DNA of 22,861 nt from contig NZ_RIZI01000151.1 of the NCBI RefSeq assembly GCF_003721225.1, forward strand, positions 1 to 22,861, written 5' to 3'. Origin of the DNA: Acidithiobacillus sulfuriphilus (lineage in GTDB: Bacteria; Pseudomonadota; Gammaproteobacteria; Acidithiobacillales; Acidithiobacillaceae). Shown one piece after another: positions 15,415 through 22,861 of the stretch (positions are counted from its first letter, which is position 1; every line of letters begins with the position of its first letter). Both the position numbers and the translations under genes were made by a program. A model generated the notes under the pieces. It was not told the DNA's origin. It made no database searches and worked only from the letters and a program-made list of their open reading frames with translations.

Positions 15415-16848
15415 ATGTATGCAGCGCATCCGGCGTATTTGAGCCCTGGGGATACCGCCTGGCAGATTATGGCGGCGACGTTGGTGGGTTTGCAGAGCAT
15501 TCCGGGTCTAGCCATTCTCTACGGTGGCTTGGTCAAAAAGAAATGGGCGCTCAACTCGGCCATGATGGTCTTGTATGCTTTTTCGGCGGTGCTCATCACC
15601 TGGATGCTGGCGGGATTCAGCATTGGCTTCGGTGAGCCCGTGCACTTGGGGCCGGGCATTCTTTCCAATCTCTTTGGCATGCCCCGCCCGGTCATGGATG
15701 CGCTGGATAGTATTGGCCAAGCCCATGTGCCGCTGCTGCAAGGCAGCATGCCCGATTTCGCCTTCCCCCAGTCGGCGCTCGTTTATTTCCAGTTCGTCTT
15801 TGCGGCCATTACGCCCATCCTTTTGGCTGGAGGTATTTTGGGGCGCATGAACTTCAAGGCGTGGATGATTTTTGTGCCGGTATGGTCGGCTCTGGTCTAT
15901 TCCGTGGGGGCCTTCATGCTCTGGGGCGGCGGCTGGCTGGCGCAATTGGGCGCGGTGGATTATTCCGGCGGCTACGTCATTCATGTGGCAGCCGGGATCT
16001 CCGGCTTCGTAGCGGCGGCGGTCATCGGCCCTCGTCTCTATGCGGACCGTGTGGATTTCCCACCCAACAACCTCATCATGGCCATGGCCGGGGCTGGCCT
16101 TTTATGGTTGGGTTGGAACGGTTTCAACGGCGGTGACCCCTACTTCGCCAATCAGGACATGGCCGCCGCGGTATTAAATACGAACCTGGCAACGGCGACA
16201 GCGCTGCTCACCTGGCTGTTCATGGACATGGCCTTCCTGGACCGGGCTTCCATGGTGGGTGCCATCAACGGCATGATTTGCGGGCTCGTAGCCATTACCC
16301 CGGCCGCTGGTTTTCTCAACGGCTGGGGTGCCCTGATCCTTGGCATCGCCGCCGGGATGATTCCGTGGATCACCATGAACAAGATCGGCCCCAGGACTTG
16401 GCTGGGAAAGGTGGACGATACCTTGGGTGTTCTCCACACCCATGCCGTGGCAGGTGCCGTGGGGGGGTTACTGGTGGGAATCCTGGGCGATCCGCGCATG
16501 GTGCTGTACTACGGCGTAGGCAAAACGGCCGACATCTCCGTCGATGGTCTGCTCTACGGTGGCGGTTTTAGCCAGTTGTGGCACCAGTTCGTCGCTCTCG
16601 CAGTCATTGTGCTCTTCAACGCCGTGATGACTTTTCTTATCCTAAGAATTCTGGCCATTTTCATGCCGCTGCGCATGAAAGATGCAGATCTGGAAATCGG
16701 CGATTATGCCATCCACAAGGAAGACCCCATTCCCGGCGTCATGGGCGCACCAATGGAAAACATCGCGCCCAATAAGCCATCCTGGGATGGACCGGATACC
16801 GTCGGCGCCGCGGCAACTACACGCCATTCCCCAGCGGGTACGGACTGA
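15415..16848 (+). CDS. amtB: Ammonium transporter (Amt family)
   Basis: This inner-membrane channel conducts ammonium. The 477 residues with about 11 TM helices carry conserved pore features by alignment to E. coli AmtB: F129 in FAAIT (F107), W170 in LWGGG (W148), D182 and H190 in VDYSGGYVIH (D160/H168) and H343 in LHTHAVAG (H318). The C-terminal tail, DADLEIGDYAIHKEDP, is the segment that normally contacts GlnK-type PII proteins, yet no glnK is adjacent. ATG 15415 follows GGAG at 7 bases and was preferred to ATG 15397. It lacks the cleavable signal of E. coli AmtB. The 86-base gap after the STAS gene holds no clear terminator or sigma-54 site, so co-transcription is likely. Confidence 0.95.
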   Translation: MYAAHPAYLSPGDTAWQIMAATLVGLQSIPGLAILYGGLVKKKWALNSAMMVLYAFSAVLITWMLAGFSIGFGEPVHLGPGILSNLFGMPRPVMDALDSIGQAHVPLLQGSMPDFAFPQSALVYFQFVFAAITPILLAGGILGRMNFKAWMIFVPVWSALVYSVGAFMLWGGGWLAQLGAVDYSGGYVIHVAAGISGFVAAAVIGPRLYADRVDFPPNNLIMAMAGAGLLWLGWNGFNGGDPYFANQDMAAAVLNTNLATATALLTWLFMDMAFLDRASMVGAINGMICGLVAITPAAGFLNGWGALILGIAAGMIPWITMNKIGPRTWLGKVDDTLGVLHTHAVAGAVGGLLVGILGDPRMVLYYGVGKTADISVDGLLYGGGFSQLWHQFVALAVIVLFNAVMTFLILRILAIFMPLRMKDADLEIGDYAIHKEDPIPGVMGAPMENIAPNKPSWDGPDTVGAAATTRHSPAGTD

Positions 16849-16849
16849 A

Positions 16850-16872
16850 GGGGGGAGGCTAGCCCTCCCCCC
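16850..16872. terminator. GC hairpin shared by convergent 3' ends
   Basis: GGGGGGAGG (16850-16858) pairs perfectly with CCTCCCCCC (16864-16872) around CTAGC. It begins one base after the amtB stop and includes the stop codon and last codons of the Roadblock gene on the other strand. No T run follows on either side, so it may stall RNA polymerase or protect mRNA ends without being a standard intrinsic terminator. Confidence 0.5.
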
Positions 16873-17215
16873 AGCGATAACGCCGTACCGCATCCCGAAT
16901 CCCATGGGTATCCGGATGGATGTGGGCGCAGAGGAGAAAGGCACGAAAGGGCAGAACCAGCAGGGCGTGGTCGCCACCGCTCACCAGGACCTCCTCGTTT
17001 CCCATACCGCTTGCCGCCGCCAGGGTCCGTTGCAGGAGAAACCATGCGCCGGCCGCGGTCGTCGCCAGGAGATCCCCGCCTTCTTCCGTCACCCCGCTCA
17101 CGGCCATGGCCAAACCGTCGCGGTTGAGCAGCACCACCCCGCGCACTTGCGGGATGGCCAAACGCATGGCTTCCAAATCAATGTATTCCTTTTGATAACT
17201 ATGCGAAACCTTCAT
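16859..17215 (-). CDS. Roadblock/LC7 domain protein
   Basis: The 118-residue cytoplasmic protein shows the Roadblock/LC7 pattern: helix, then IPQVRGVVLLNRDGLAMAV (strand-turn-strand around DGL), a second helix ATTAAGAWFLLQRTL, and EEVLVSGGDHALLVLPF. Such proteins (MglB-like) dimerise and regulate small Ras-like GTPases or act as scaffolds. No MglA-type GTPase is seen in the window, so this is an orphan. ATG 17215 follows AAGGAG at 9 bases; longer starts, such as TTG 17263, have no such site. It converges on amtB with only 10 bases between stop codons and sits just downstream of the amidotransferase gene on the same strand, 121 bases away. Its role is unknown. Confidence 0.75.
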   Translation of the reverse strand: MKVSHSYQKEYIDLEAMRLAIPQVRGVVLLNRDGLAMAVSGVTEEGGDLLATTAAGAWFLLQRTLAAASGMGNEEVLVSGGDHALLVLPFRAFLLCAHIHPDTHGIRDAVRRYRWGEG

Positions 17216-17306
17216 ATAGGTCATCTCCTTGAGGCGGTGACGAGAGGCAGTCATCGATTCCAACTTTCCATTTTTACAAGATTTCGTTAGCCAATCGGGA
17301 TGTTCA

Positions 17307-17318
17307 ATGAATATTCAT
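17307..17318. promoter_or_regulatory. Perfect palindrome upstream of the Roadblock gene
   Basis: ATGAATATTCAT is a perfect 12-base palindrome in the AT-rich gap (17216-17336) between the amidotransferase and Roadblock genes, about 90 bases before the Roadblock start. It is a plausible operator for a dimeric regulator; no promoter boxes can be assigned firmly. Confidence 0.3.
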
Positions 17319-17336
17319 AGTGGCCGCCAACAATCC

Positions 17337-18056
17337 TTATTGCTGCGGCAGCAGCTCCAGCCACGGGGCATATAATACGCGGGATATGGCCGCCAAATCG
17401 GCGCACCTTTGGGCCAAATCCCGGGTGATCTCCGCCGCCGATTGCACGCCGGGTCCGGGCCTTTGCAGGTCGCCCGCCATGGCCTCGGTCCATGCCCGGA
17501 CGACGGCAGCGGTCACCTCGGGGTGGCCCTGGAGGGCCAGGCAATGCTGGCCGATGGCGAAGGCCTGATGGGCGCAAAGGGCGCTGGACAGGAGCGGGGT
17601 ACTGCCCTCGGGCGGCGCGAAGGTCTCCCCGTGCCAATGGAAAAGGGGGAAGGATTCCGGCAACCCTTGCAGCCAGGAACTGCCGTATCCGGCAGCGGTC
17701 TTCTCCACCGGAAACCAGCCGATCTCCGGCCCCGCCGGATTGGCGAAGACTTGGCCGCCCATGGCTTTGGCGATGAGTTGCCCACCCAGGCAATGCCCCA
17801 GGGTAGGCTGCCCCGCCTCTACGGCCGCACGGATCAGGCGCATTTCCTCCACGAGCCAGGGATGGCGATCTTCGTCGTTGACACTCATGGGCCCGCCCAT
17901 GATGACCAGGCCGGAATAGCCATTGCTGTTCTCGGGTACGGCCGCCCCGAGATCGAGCCGATGGATGACGGGACGATGGCCCCTTTCCAGGAAGATCTCC
18001 CTCAGAAACCCCAGCCCTTCCTCGGGATGGTGCTGCAAAACCAGAATATCGCTCAT
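17337..18056 (-). CDS. Class I glutamine amidotransferase-like protein
   Basis: The 239-residue protein has a class I (triad) GATase fold. The nucleophile lies in GHCLGGQLIAKAMGG (C89) and the His/Glu pair in LQGHPEVT (H178, E180); LVIMGGPMSVND and HWHGETF are also typical of the stand-alone GATase1 group related to the GuaA amidotransferase domain. These enzymes hydrolyse glutamine or gamma-glutamyl bonds, but no synthase partner is encoded nearby, so the substrate is open (gamma-glutamyl peptides or amines are options). AGGGG stands just upstream of ATG 18056. Its place near amtB could hint at nitrogen metabolism, but that is a loose inference. Confidence 0.85.
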   Translation of the reverse strand: MSDILVLQHHPEEGLGFLREIFLERGHRPVIHRLDLGAAVPENSNGYSGLVIMGGPMSVNDEDRHPWLVEEMRLIRAAVEAGQPTLGHCLGGQLIAKAMGGQVFANPAGPEIGWFPVEKTAAGYGSSWLQGLPESFPLFHWHGETFAPPEGSTPLLSSALCAHQAFAIGQHCLALQGHPEVTAAVVRAWTEAMAGDLQRPGPGVQSAAEITRDLAQRCADLAAISRVLYAPWLELLPQQ

Positions 18057-18112
18057 CGGAATCCCCTGTTCATCCTATTGGTAGATCCGCCCACCGGCGT
18101 TTTTAACAAGAA

Positions 18113-18127
18113 ACAACGAACCGTTGT
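18113..18127. promoter_or_regulatory. Inverted repeat upstream of the amidotransferase gene
   Basis: ACAACG-AAC-CGTTGT has perfect 6-bp arms and a 3-base centre, about 57 bases upstream of the amidotransferase start and close to the REP pair. It could be a regulator site; no further evidence is visible. Confidence 0.25.
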
Positions 18128-18141
18128 CCACGATAAATGTC

Positions 18142-18213
18142 GTAGGAGCGGCCCATGGCCGCGACCACTGGTGGTGGCGTCCCGAGCGGGTCGCGGCCAT
18201 GGGCCGCTCCTAC
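18142..18213. repeat. REPIN: two inverted REP sequences with perfect 25-bp arms
   Basis: Arm 18142-18166 begins GTAGGAGCGGCC and is the exact reverse complement of 18189-18213, with a 22-base spacer. Each arm contains its own small hairpin (GCGGCC-CAT-GGCCGC) behind a GTAG head, the layout of REP sequences mobilised by RAYT (TnpA-REP) transposases in gammaproteobacteria. It lies between the Cache-CheW gene and the amidotransferase gene, where it can also stabilise or end transcripts. The spacing and GTAG head are observed; RAYT mobilisation is family knowledge. No RAYT gene is in the window. Confidence 0.85.
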
Positions 18214-18271
18214 CCGTTGTGCAACCCGTTCATGATGACGGGGCGCACCGGGTGCATGTCCGCTAGGTCCA

Positions 18272-20887
18272 TTACGGCAAAGCGGCGCTTTGCATTGCGC
18301 TCTCCAGGGGCGAGAGGCGCTCCAGGAGCTGCTGCACCGATAAGATCATCAGGATCCGCTGGTCCGGATCCTCCCCCTGGGGCTTGACGAGACTTTCTAT
18401 CAGGGCGGTAGTACCCCCCATGGAGGTCGGTACCGCTTCCAGTTGAGACAGGGAGATCTCTCGCGTGTCCCCCAGTTCGTCTACGATAAAACCAAAGCGC
18501 ATCTGCTTTCCAGGCCCTCTGACGACCACAATCTGCCGATCACCCGCCGTTGCCGCAGCGCCGGGGAGGAATGACCCAAGATCGATGATGGGAATGACCT
18601 GATCCTGATGGACGATGCAACCGTATATCCAGGACGGCGCCTCGGGAATCCTGGTGATCGGCTGTGCATCGATGGCCTCGATCTCATATTCCAGGCGGAT
18701 GCCGTACCAGCCGTCACCCACATAGAAGCTGGCTACTTCTGCAACGTCATCTCCGCTTGGTCGATAGGGAGAATAATCATTGCGCGCCTGACGCTGCGCC
18801 GCATCATGCACATCACATTGGCTCAAGCGCTTGGAGAGGGGCACCAGCACCAGCGCGACGATGTCATTGCGATAGGCATCCACTTCGCCCTTGTATTCCC
18901 TATACCCCGATGACATACGCGAGCCGACACCATAATACCTGCCGTTGAATTCGATGATATTGGCATAGCCTTCGCCAACCCTTAGGTCAAAAAACTCGCG
19001 CCCTATTGCCAACGCCGTTCCCGGCGCAATGGTTTCGTCGCTGCTAGCGATAATATGGCCATTGCGTTCCGCAAAGATGGCGAAGGCCCCTTCCACGAAG
19101 GATCCATCCCTGTTCCGCGGCAATGCGTCGAGGAGCATCGCCCGCAATTGCGGGGTGGAATCAAAGACAATGGCCACGCCGCCGACGGCCGTGCCGGTAC
19201 CATTCAGCGCGGGTATGGCGGCGGCATAGATATAGCTGTGGCGGCCGGCATACAACTCGCTGGGCTCAAAAGCGGACACACAATAGCCTTGGCTATCGCT
19301 CAGGCCGAGGGTAGGCATTACCCAGGCCGTTTGCAACGTCTTTCCCAGCATATGGCTATAAGCCTGATTGGACACCGCGACGACTTTCGCTGCGCGATCA
19401 AAGATCATCAAATTGTGATAGACCGTGTAGAGTCTATTGATGCCGGTCAGGATCGCTCCGAGTCGCTGCCGCTGCTGTTCCTGCACCTCCTCCGGCTGGT
19501 CCAGGGCTTCCCGGAAGGCGCTGGTCAGGGCCCACCAACGGCAATCATTGGCCCGCTCATACAAATTGCGATCCATGATGTCGATGGCCAAGGCAGCCTG
19601 TAACGAGCAGTTGTAAAGGACCGACGATACCACCGTTTTGTACAGGTTGGTGGTGGATTGGCTGAAAACATCCAGGGTATGGACACCCGTATTGCCTATC
19701 TCCCGCAGCAACACCTTGGCAAAGGAGGTGTTGAGGGCATGGCTGTCCCGGGAAAGCCAGACATTGCCATTCCACACCGCCCGGTTGAGTTCCCGTTGAA
19801 TGCTGGCGGCGCGCAGGGGAATGGCCCTGAGGTCGGGGGAGAACAGGCTCGCGGTTTCCAGCACGCCAGCCAGGATGGGTTCCGGAACCTGGGCGATTTC
19901 ATGGGCGATGGCCATCTCGAACGCATGATTCAACGGCGCCAGACTATGGCCCTGCCAGCCTGGCCCCATATAGCCCTGATAGCCCTGGGTCTGTTGCGTC
20001 GTCGCCAGATATTCCCGGCCGGCAAAACGGGTAATGCGGCACGCATCATCCTTTACCTGCGCTATCCTTGCGCCAACCGGGAATTGGTAAACATCGCTGC
20101 TCGCGATGATTCGTCCATCCGCATCGAGAATGGTGACCACGGTCCAGTCGGATTCTGCCACCAGATTTCTGAATATCCGCTGGCACTCGTCCTGGAAACG
20201 GAAGCATAAGCACAATACGCCGATCGGGCGGCTCCCGTCCTTGGACATCACCCGGTAAGAATAAATCAGCGGAGAATCGTCTCCAGGCAGGAGATCGGTG
20301 GGGCGGAACGTCTCGACATAGGCATCGGCAGTGCTCAGCGACGCGGCAATCAGGGGATCGCTCGAACGGGTTCCAACACTATCGCCATTGAGCCGTAGCA
20401 GAATGCTCCCATCCGGGGCGAGCAATATGATGTCATGATATACGGAATACTTACGCACATATTCCCGGAAGCGTGCCTGTAGGGCGACTCGCTGCGGGTC
20501 GTCCACACGGACCGCCGGCGGATCTTGCTCGCAGGCCTGCGCGTAGGCGCAGATATCGCTATCGGTGGCGAGAAAACCAATGTCCGCAGTGCGTTCAAAG
20601 AGGTTGCGGATCAGGATGTCTATGGCTATCCGCGCCGTCGATTTCAGGTTGAGTATGGCCTTGTTGTGCAATTCGCTGGCCAATTGACCGAGGAGGATTC
20701 CGGCCAGGGCGTTGAAGTCGGTGCGCATGCTGGTGATGTCGGTGCCCGCGCTCAACATTTGCCCCAGCAAGGTCAAATGATCGTACTTGGCCTGTATGTC
20801 GCGCAAGCGCTCCTGGTCCTGTTGCAAGCCAACCATGAATTTGGATAGATGTTTCAAATCATCCTGATCGTTGTTTTGCAAATTCAC
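18272..20887 (-). CDS. Soluble duplicated Cache-like sensor with C-terminal CheW domain
   Basis: The 871-residue protein has no signal peptide or membrane segment. After a coiled-coil N-terminus (1-75), two similar units of about 240 residues follow (80-315 and 425-665). Matching landmarks are AIDILIRNLFERTADI with AIDIMDRNLYERANDC, YSVYHDIILLAPDG with YTVYHNLMIFDRAA, FRPTDLLPG with FEPSELYAG, and DGRIIASSD with NGHIIASSD. Each resembles a double-Cache ligand-binding module. Residues 712-858 form a CheW domain (VASFYVGDGWYGIRLEYEIEA, IPEAPSWIYGCIVHQDQVIPIIDL, FGFIVDEL). It may couple ligand binding to a CheA array. GTG 20887 (AAGGGG 5 bases upstream) was preferred to TTG 20923. It probably shares an operon with the upstream GGDEF-EAL gene, 83 bases away. 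Confidence 0.8.
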   Translation of the reverse strand: MNLQNNDQDDLKHLSKFMVGLQQDQERLRDIQAKYDHLTLLGQMLSAGTDITSMRTDFNALAGILLGQLASELHNKAILNLKSTARIAIDILIRNLFERTADIGFLATDSDICAYAQACEQDPPAVRVDDPQRVALQARFREYVRKYSVYHDIILLAPDGSILLRLNGDSVGTRSSDPLIAASLSTADAYVETFRPTDLLPGDDSPLIYSYRVMSKDGSRPIGVLCLCFRFQDECQRIFRNLVAESDWTVVTILDADGRIIASSDVYQFPVGARIAQVKDDACRITRFAGREYLATTQQTQGYQGYMGPGWQGHSLAPLNHAFEMAIAHEIAQVPEPILAGVLETASLFSPDLRAIPLRAASIQRELNRAVWNGNVWLSRDSHALNTSFAKVLLREIGNTGVHTLDVFSQSTTNLYKTVVSSVLYNCSLQAALAIDIMDRNLYERANDCRWWALTSAFREALDQPEEVQEQQRQRLGAILTGINRLYTVYHNLMIFDRAAKVVAVSNQAYSHMLGKTLQTAWVMPTLGLSDSQGYCVSAFEPSELYAGRHSYIYAAAIPALNGTGTAVGGVAIVFDSTPQLRAMLLDALPRNRDGSFVEGAFAIFAERNGHIIASSDETIAPGTALAIGREFFDLRVGEGYANIIEFNGRYYGVGSRMSSGYREYKGEVDAYRNDIVALVLVPLSKRLSQCDVHDAAQRQARNDYSPYRPSGDDVAEVASFYVGDGWYGIRLEYEIEAIDAQPITRIPEAPSWIYGCIVHQDQVIPIIDLGSFLPGAAATAGDRQIVVVRGPGKQMRFGFIVDELGDTREISLSQLEAVPTSMGGTTALIESLVKPQGEDPDQRILMILSVQQLLERLSPLESAMQSAALP

Positions 20888-20970
20888 TGGATCCCCTTGA
20901 AAGAAATGATCTGTCTCGTGCAAAATCCGTCAACACGGCAAGCAACAGGCCGTGCACCTTTGTCGCATGC

Positions 20971-22803
20971 TCACAAATTCTTGGGCGGAGCGCGTAAATA
21001 GACGCTGAAATCGCTGGCCGGCATCGGCCTGGCAATGCCAAATCCCTGCCCCTGCTCGGCATCCATATCGCGCAATAATTGCTGGCTTTCTTCGTCCTCG
21101 ATGCCCTCTGCAGTGACGATCACACCCAGGGCGTGGGCCATCTGGATCATGGCCTGCACCAGTTGCGCATGGCGACGGCTGCGCGCCATGGGAATGACGA
21201 AGCTGTGGTCGATCTTGATCTGGTTGCAATCCAGCTCCAGCAGATATTGGAGGGCCGCCGGACCGGTGCCGAAGTCATCCAGGGCAAAATGCACCCCCAT
21301 GCTCCGACAATCGGCAATGAGCCGGGCCGTTTTTTGGATATCCCGCAAGGCGATGCGCTCCACCAGTTCCAGGCAGAGTTTTGCGGGAGGAAGACCGGGG
21401 CAAGCGCTCAAGGTGCGACGCAGGTCGTCGCAGAGGCGGTGGTTTTCCACTTGACGGGCGGCGAGGTTGATGTGGATGTCCAAGTCCATGCCCTCGGCGT
21501 GCCAGATTTCTCCTTGACGGCAGGCGGTCTTCATCACCCACTGACCGATGCGCTGCATGATGGGAGAATCCTCGGCCACGTCCAAAAAGGCGCCGGGCAG
21601 GAGCAGTCCGCGGCTGGGGTGTTGCCAGCGCAACAGCGCCTCGGCCCCCACGCAACGACCCGTGCGCAGGGAGATGATGGGCTGCCAGTAGAGGACGAAT
21701 TCGGACTCTTGCAGGGCGCGATCCAACTCGCCGCGCAGCCGTTGCCGCGCCCGGACTCGCTGGTCCTCGTCTTGATCGTAGCTTCGCCAGCCATTGCCGC
21801 CCTCGCTCTTGGCCCGGTAGAGCGCCTGGTCGGCGTGGTGGAGCAATTCCGCGGGGGCGACATCGTCCAGGGGATAAACGCTGACTCCGGCGCTGACGGT
21901 AATGCCGATGCGCTGCTCGTTCACGCCCATGCGGATGTTCAAGGCCGTCATGATGCGGATCATGAGTTCTTCGAGATCGCGTAAGCGGCGCAGGTTCTCG
22001 ACGAGGAGAACGAACTCGTCGCCGGCATAGCGCACCAGGGTGTCCCCCGAGCGCATGACATCCTGGAGCCGGCTGACGATCTCCCGCAGGAGGCGATCGC
22101 CCGCCTGGTGCCCCATGGTGTCATTGACCCCTTTGAAGCCATCCAGGTCGAGCAGGATGATGGCCAACATGCGCTCGTTGCGTTGCGCCCGGGCGCAGGC
22201 GGCGGCGATGCGCTCTTCGAGCTGGTAACGGTTGGGGATACCGGTGAGGACATCGCACGTGGCGATCCGCTCCAGGTGCTGCTCGATCCCCATCCGATAC
22301 CAGGCGGCGCCGAGCATGTCGGCTAAGAGTTGGGCCAGATGCAGATCGCTGTCAGGGAGTTGCGCCGGGGCGGTGCGGAACCAGGAAACGGCCAGGATGC
22401 CGCTGCAGCCGTCGGGACCATGCACCGGTATGGCCAGGCTGCCCGTGAGACCGGTATCCACGTACTCGGGCATGGCCCAGATGCTGTGGGGATAGTCCGG
22501 GGTGTAGATGGCGGTGTCCCGGTGCAAAGCCGCGCCGCTGATGCCCGCGTCGTCGGCAAAGATGTGCTGCGACAAGGATTCATAGCTGGCGGGCAGGCCG
22601 TGGAAGAACAGATAACGCAGGCAGTTGCCCTCATGGACGATGAATGCGGCGCCATCGGCGTCCAGGCTCTCCGCGGCCAGGGCCGCCGCTGCCACGAAAA
22701 AGGCCGAAAAATCGTACTGTCGGATCAGCGCCTGCAGGCGCTCCAACAAGGGAGCAGGGATCATGAATGGACTCACTTCGGAGGACGGGACAAGATCACA
22801 CAT
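20971..22803 (-). CDS. GAF-GGDEF-EAL c-di-GMP turnover protein
   Basis: The 610-residue cytoplasmic protein combines a GAF sensor domain (about 20-170), a GGDEF domain (about 180-345) and an EAL domain (about 355-605). The cyclase signature is AGDEF (260-264) in place of GGDEF, with an intact inhibitory-site motif RSGD (251-254). The EAL domain keeps the phosphodiesterase set: E388 in EALLRW, N446 in INLAARQ, E479 in LELVE, D509/D510 in DDFGTG, K530 in KIDHSF and the Glu in TAEGIED. Phosphodiesterase activity is therefore likely, and cyclase activity possible because the first Gly is often variable. ATG 22803 follows GAGGTG; an open frame continues to GTG 22854, so a longer N-terminus is possible. 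Confidence 0.9.
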   Translation of the reverse strand: MCDLVPSSEVSPFMIPAPLLERLQALIRQYDFSAFFVAAAALAAESLDADGAAFIVHEGNCLRYLFFHGLPASYESLSQHIFADDAGISGAALHRDTAIYTPDYPHSIWAMPEYVDTGLTGSLAIPVHGPDGCSGILAVSWFRTAPAQLPDSDLHLAQLLADMLGAAWYRMGIEQHLERIATCDVLTGIPNRYQLEERIAAACARAQRNERMLAIILLDLDGFKGVNDTMGHQAGDRLLREIVSRLQDVMRSGDTLVRYAGDEFVLLVENLRRLRDLEELMIRIMTALNIRMGVNEQRIGITVSAGVSVYPLDDVAPAELLHHADQALYRAKSEGGNGWRSYDQDEDQRVRARQRLRGELDRALQESEFVLYWQPIISLRTGRCVGAEALLRWQHPSRGLLLPGAFLDVAEDSPIMQRIGQWVMKTACRQGEIWHAEGMDLDIHINLAARQVENHRLCDDLRRTLSACPGLPPAKLCLELVERIALRDIQKTARLIADCRSMGVHFALDDFGTGPAALQYLLELDCNQIKIDHSFVIPMARSRRHAQLVQAMIQMAHALGVIVTAEGIEDEESQQLLRDMDAEQGQGFGIARPMPASDFSVYLRAPPKNL

Positions 22804-22861
22804 AACGGCACCTCGGCGCGGGGCGCAGGTTCTCCGTCCGGGAAAGGAGGACACGGCGGGC

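Noticed and set aside
18142..18213. CRISPR repeat or intrinsic terminator
   Set aside because: There are only two inverted copies, not direct repeats, and no T run follows; the GTAG head and inner hairpins fit a REP pair.

Overview
The window looks like chromosome from a GC-rich, autotrophic proteobacterium. The form II RubisCO (cbbM) implies CO2 fixation by the Calvin cycle. Together with an EnvZ/OmpR-type kinase and regulator, a Spy-like periplasmic protein, an RND efflux system and a GTAG-type REP pair, it suggests an Acidithiobacillus-like or related gamma/betaproteobacterial chemolithotroph. The genus is an inference from gene content and was not tested by any search.

Left part (1-2870). 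The window opens in the 3' end of a broken or frame-shifted coding remnant, then a tRNA-Arg(CCG) on the minus strand with its own near-consensus promoter and terminator. cbbM follows, with no cbbR or activase gene in the window, then a small unrecognised ORF and a small membrane-anchored protein of unknown function.

Envelope-stress and efflux block (2928-11341). A Spy-like protein, an OmpR-type regulator and an EnvZ-type kinase form a tight minus-strand operon. Divergent from it is a complete tripartite RND pump, outer-membrane factor, lipoprotein adaptor, inner-membrane transporter, with 4-bp overlaps at both gene junctions. The shared 263-base intergenic region makes joint regulation plausible.

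Signalling block (11342-16848), the most unusual part. A good sigma-54 -24/-12 match, with an upstream inverted repeat at an enhancer-like distance, precedes three plus-strand genes. They are (i) a membrane sensor joining PAS, SpoIIE-type PP2C phosphatase and a C-terminal HATPase (RsbW-like) domain in one chain; (ii) an overlapping STAS anti-anti-sigma-like protein fused to a PhnD-type periplasmic-binding-protein fold but with no export signal; and (iii) an Amt ammonium transporter. This reads as a partner-switching pathway coupled to ammonium transport or nitrogen status.

Right part (16850-22861), all on the minus strand. It holds an orphan Roadblock/LC7 protein convergent with amtB across a hairpin that covers the 3' end, a class I glutamine amidotransferase-like protein, a REP pair (REPIN) with perfect 25-bp arms, a soluble protein with a duplicated Cache-like unit and a C-terminal CheW domain, and a GAF-GGDEF-EAL c-di-GMP protein. 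Many long open frames opposite the real genes are GC-driven shadows and are left out.
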